From positions 2,502,501 through 2,566,500 of the forward strand of contig NZ_RBXD01000001.1 in the NCBI RefSeq assembly GCF_003634825.1: DNA of 64,000 bases, written 5' to 3'. This DNA comes from Flavobacterium sp. 123. Its GTDB lineage: Bacteria > Bacteroidota > Bacteroidia > Flavobacteriales > Flavobacteriaceae. The translations under genes and the position numbers were made by a program. Positions 61,295-64,000 of this stretch are shown piece by piece. The notes below the pieces were generated by a model, which did no database searches, was not told the origin of the DNA, and saw only the letters and a program-made list of their open reading frames with translations. Every line of letters begins with the position of its first letter. Within the stretch, counting starts at the first letter, position 1.

Positions 61295-62393
61295 CTACTC
61301 TTCTTCGCGTTGTCCCATCATCATCAGATAGGCTTTTAGGAATTCATCAATTTCTCCGTTCATAACACCGTCAACATTACTAGTTTCATAGCCTGTACGA
61401 ACATCTTTGACTAACTTATAGGGCTGCATCACATAATTCCTGATTTGGGAACCCCATTCAATTTTCATTTTCCCCGCTTCGATATCAGCACGTTGTGCCT
61501 GTTTCTTTTTTAACTCAATTTCGTACAATTGAGAGCGTAACATCTGCATGGCACGTTGTCTGTTATCTTGTTGGGAACGTGTTTCGGAACATTGTATTTG
61601 AATTCCGGTTGGTTTATGAAACAATTGTACTTTGGTTTCAACCTTATTTACGTTTTGCCCACCAGCACCACTAGATCGCGAAGTTGTAATTTCGATATCA
61701 GCTGGATTAATCTCAATTTCGATGCTGTCATCTACAAGAGGATATACGTAAACTGAGGCAAAGGAAGTATGTCTTTTAGCATTGCTGTCGAATGGCGAAA
61801 TACGAACTAATCGGTGAACGCCATTTTCTCCTTTTAAATAACCAAAGGAATAATCCCCTTCAAATTCTAAAGTTACTGTTTTTATACCAGCAGCTTCTCC
61901 TTTCTGGAAATTCAGTTCCTTGATTTTATATCCGTATTTTTCACCCCACATCATGTACATGCGCATGAGCATTTCTGCCCAATCACAGCTTTCAGTTCCA
62001 CCTGCTCCAGATGTGATTTGGACAACAGCACTCAGTGTGTCGCCTTCGTCCGAAAGCATATTCTTGAATTCGATAGCTTCAATATGTGCTTGTGTAATAT
62101 GATATTGCTCGTCTAATTCTTCTACAGAAAGTTCTCCTTCTTTATAAAAATCATACGCTAATTGTAACTCATCAGTCATTTCGACTGCTTTGTTATAATC
62201 TTCGATCCATTTTTTCTTATTTCTAAGATTTTTTACAATGATTTCGGCTTCTTTGGCGTTATTCCAAAAGTCGGGAGCAAATGTCTTTTCTTCTTCGTTG
62301 GCAATTTCAATTAATTTGGCATCAACGTCAAAGATACCTCCTCAACGCACCAAGGCGCTCCACAATACCTTTTATTTGTTCGGTAGTTGTCAT
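61295..62393 (-). CDS. prfB: Peptide chain release factor 2 with programmed +1 frameshift
   Basis: The gene starts at the ATG at 62393 and reads [21 protein letters not shown] to an in-frame TGA at 62330-62328. Translation continues in the +1 frame ([20 protein letters not shown]) to 61295, giving 365 residues, the normal RF2 length. The shift site is the classic AGGAGG-TAT-CTT-TGA-C. RF2 marks are [15 protein letters not shown] (SPF anticodon-like motif) and [13 protein letters not shown] (GGQ). It releases peptides at UGA and UAA, and the frameshift lets RF2 control its own level. Confidence 0.97.
62318..62346 (-). promoter_or_regulatory. RF2 recoding site
   Basis: On the minus strand the sequence is AGGAGG TAT CTT TGA C: an internal Shine-Dalgarno-like hexamer three bases before the CTT slippery codon and the UGA stop followed by C, a weak termination context. 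These are the same three elements as in E. coli prfB. Confidence 0.95.
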
Positions 62394-62414
62394 AAATTAT
62401 GTAATTTTGTGGCA

Positions 62415-62422
62415 CAAAAATA
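62415..62422 (-). promoter_or_regulatory. -7 box of prfB
   Basis: TATTTTTG (TAnnTTTG) on the minus strand, 22 bp before the prfB ATG. No clear -33 element is seen. The divergent aldolase gene begins 19 bp beyond, so any -33 region overlaps its start. Confidence 0.45.
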
Positions 62423-62440
62423 AGATATAGTTTTTAGAAT

Positions 62441-63466
62441 ATGGAAATAAATTTAGTTAGCGATACAATTACTAAACCATCCTACGAGATGTTGCAATAT
62501 ATGTTTAATGCCAAAGTTGGTGACGATGTATATAAGCAAGATCCTACAGTTATTGAGCTTGAAGCTAAAGTTGCAGAAATGTTTGGTATGGAGGCAGGAC
62601 TATTTTTTCCATCAGGAACTATGGCAAATCAAACGGCAATAAAATTACATACACAACCAGGCGAACAATTGATAGCGGATAAATATGCTCATGTTTATCA
62701 TTATGAAGGAGGTGGTGTTTCGTTTAATAGTGGTGTTTCTTGTTGTTTGTTAAATGGACATCGAGGAATGATTAGCGCGGAACAAGTTGCTGGCGCTATT
62801 AACGATCCTGAATTTTATCACAGTCCTTTGACTAGCTTAGTTTGCGTTGAAAACACTACGAATAAAGGAGGAGGCGCTTGTTATGAATTAGAAGATTTAC
62901 AACGAATTAAAAAAGTTTGTGATGCTAATAATTTGAAATTCCATATGGATGGTGCTCGAATTTGGAATGCCTTGGTCACTAAAAAACAAGATCCAAAAGA
63001 ATTTGGGAAATTATTTGATACTATTTCTGTTTGTTTATCTAAAGGATTGGGAGCGCCTATAGGTTCTGTTTTAATAGCGGATAAAGCGACTATTCACAGA
63101 GCATTACGAATCCGAAAAATACTAGGAGGAGGAATGCGTCAAGTTGGATATTTAGCTGCTGCAGGAATTTATGCTTTACATAATAATATTGAACGATTAG
63201 CAGAAGATCATCGAAGAGCTAAAGAATTAGCTGCTGTGTTGAGTAGTACGAGTTGGGTTGCATCAGTTGAACCTGTAGAAACCAATATTTTGATATTTTC
63301 GTTAGTTCCTACTATTAGTGATACCCTTTTGATTGAAAAACTAAAACAAAAAAATATTTCAATAAGTTCAATGGGATTTGGAAAACTCCGAATAGTTACC
63401 CATTTAGACTACAGAGAGGTGATGCATACCTATGTTCTTGAAACCTTAGAAAAATTGGTTTTTTAG
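62441..63466 (+). CDS. ltaE: Low-specificity L-threonine aldolase
   Basis: A 341-residue PLP enzyme of the GntG/LtaE family cleaving L-threonine or L-allo-threonine to glycine and acetaldehyde. LVSDTITKPSYEMLQYM, GDDVYKQDPTVIELE, FFPSGTMANQTAIK, HMDGARIWNA and the PLP Lys in SVCLSKGLGAPIGS (about residue 200) can be read. Divergent from prfB, with starts 47 bp apart. Confidence 0.93.
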   Translation: MEINLVSDTITKPSYEMLQYMFNAKVGDDVYKQDPTVIELEAKVAEMFGMEAGLFFPSGTMANQTAIKLHTQPGEQLIADKYAHVYHYEGGGVSFNSGVSCCLLNGHRGMISAEQVAGAINDPEFYHSPLTSLVCVENTTNKGGGACYELEDLQRIKKVCDANNLKFHMDGARIWNALVTKKQDPKEFGKLFDTISVCLSKGLGAPIGSVLIADKATIHRALRIRKILGGGMRQVGYLAAAGIYALHNNIERLAEDHRRAKELAAVLSSTSWVASVEPVETNILIFSLVPTISDTLLIEKLKQKNISISSMGFGKLRIVTHLDYREVMHTYVLETLEKLVF

Positions 63467-63472
63467 AAAAAA

Positions 63473-63517
63473 AAGGTTTAAAGTTTCTTCGAGCAAGAAC
63501 TTTAAACCTTAAACATT
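63473..63517. terminator. Terminator between ltaE and ybaB-like genes
   Basis: AAGGTTTAAAGTT (63473-63485) pairs with AACTTTAAACCTT (63498-63510) around a CTTCGAGCAAG apex. Long A and T runs lie beside it, strongest for the minus-strand gene. Confidence 0.85.
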
Positions 63518-63838
63518 TTATTTAAACAAATTATCCATTCCTGGAATCATTGGCATATCCATTTTAGCAACAGCATCTAATTCCGCTTGATTTACATTCG
63601 ATGCTTTTTCGATTGCTTTATTCAAAGTTACAATCAAATAATCTTCTAATTGGTCTTTGTCTTCTAATAAAGAATCATCGATCGTGATGCTTTTTATTTT
63701 TCTATTGGCAGTTAGCGTTACTTTTAATAAACCATCATTGCTTTGTTCATCGATTAGTACCGTATCCAAGCGTTTTTTTGTATCTTCTATTTTTTGCTGG
63801 GTTTCTCTAAGTTTACCCATCATTCCCATTAAATCCAT
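63518..63838 (-). CDS. YbaB/EbfC-family nucleoid-associated protein
   Basis: A 106-residue DNA-binding protein, starting [20 protein letters not shown] with [13 protein letters not shown] and [19 protein letters not shown], ending IPGMDNLF as the family does. Such proteins bind DNA as tweezers-shaped dimers. In many bacteria ybaB lies next to dnaX-recR; here its neighbour is ltaE. Confidence 0.92.
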   Translation of the reverse strand: MDLMGMMGKLRETQQKIEDTKKRLDTVLIDEQSNDGLLKVTLTANRKIKSITIDDSLLEDKDQLEDYLIVTLNKAIEKASNVNQAELDAVAKMDMPMIPGMDNLFK

Positions 63839-63939
63839 TTTTTGTCTTTTTTATTATTCAATTGCAAAATTACTACATTGCTAACTCATTTCAATAAAAA
63901 ATTAATCAGAAATAGTCGGCTCCTAAGTTCTCTTTGTGT

Positions 63940-63947
63940 TATTTTTG
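63940..63947 (+). promoter_or_regulatory. -7 box for the gene leaving the right edge
   Basis: TATTTTTG (TAnnTTTG) lies 33 bp before the ATG at 63981. No -33 TTG at normal spacing. Confidence 0.45.
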
Positions 63948-63980
63948 CATGGATACATAATTAATATTTACGCACCAACA

Positions 63981-64000
63981 ATGTCAAAAGATATAGTAGC
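63981..64000 (+). CDS. Start of an unidentified gene (MSKDIV...)
   Basis: An ATG follows an A-rich context and a -7 box; only six full codons (MSKDIV) lie in the window before the edge. No identity can be assigned. Confidence 0.4.

Noticed and set aside
61295..62179. prfB as a short 294-residue gene beginning at an internal ATG
   Set aside because: The missing N-terminal 70 residues are present upstream through the AGGAGG-TAT-CTT-TGA-C frameshift, giving the full 365-residue RF2.

Overview
The window comes from a low-GC member of the Bacteroidota, almost certainly Flavobacterium or a close relative. Support comes from the TAnnTTTG type -7 promoter boxes, starts preceded by A-rich rather than Shine-Dalgarno sequence, type IX secretion (T9SS) proteins of the PorP/SprF and gliding-motility C-terminal-domain families, menaquinone-only quinone genes, and a tmRNA whose tag reads GENNYALAA.

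Region 1 (1-7.3 kb) is a housekeeping block: the start of an agmatine/putrescine-pathway amidase, the S1-domain protein CvfB, then menB, menA, a UPF0173 hydrolase, a secreted TPR protein and menC. The last menaquinone gene, menE, lies about 49 kb away (55.9-57.0 kb) beside a CPBP protease, so the men set is split by everything in between.

Region 2 (7.4-32 kb) is the most unusual part. Two histidine kinases (one cytoplasmic with two PAS domains, one membrane-bound) and a LuxR-type response regulator are followed by two large secreted collagen-like (Gly-X-Y) proteins, three tandem secreted paralogues, two further small exported proteins, a protein with a T9SS type B C-terminal domain, a PorP/SprF protein, an OmpA/PD40 protein, a receiver paralogue without DNA-binding domain or phospho-acceptor, and a receiver-like orphan. 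Five 68-bp elements, at 8260, 10410, 13639, 22172 and 31248, share one rigid layout: GTAGAA-N4-TTCTAC, 16 bp, TTCTAC, 22 bp, then a TAnnTTT(G/A) -7 box. They precede all five presumed transcription units of this region. I infer a self-contained, autoregulated surface-fibre system: kinases and regulator sense, collagen-like fibres are made, and the T9SS accessory genes export or anchor them.

Region 3 (32.4-46.9 kb) is a benzoate catabolism island: an aromatic acid/H+ symporter, a porin-like protein, an AraC-type regulator, then one long operon catB-catC-catA-benABCD-pcaD-fused pcaI/J-pcaF ending in a TetR-type regulator. This is a full route from benzoate through catechol and 3-oxoadipate to acetyl-CoA and succinyl-CoA. 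Two copies of an AGTGAGTACTCACT-type palindrome, 22 bp apart, sit just downstream of the operon promoter and are the likely TetR operators.

Region 4 (46.9-64 kb) returns to core functions: tmRNA, a serine-hydrolase lipoprotein, a PNT-domain dehydrogenase, fumC, an outer-membrane beta-barrel receptor, an ArsC-like protein, a CPBP protease, menE, a DoxX protein, an acyl-CoA carboxylase subunit, lpxD, prfB with its programmed +1 frameshift, a threonine aldolase and a YbaB/EbfC protein. Strong intrinsic terminators separate many of these units.
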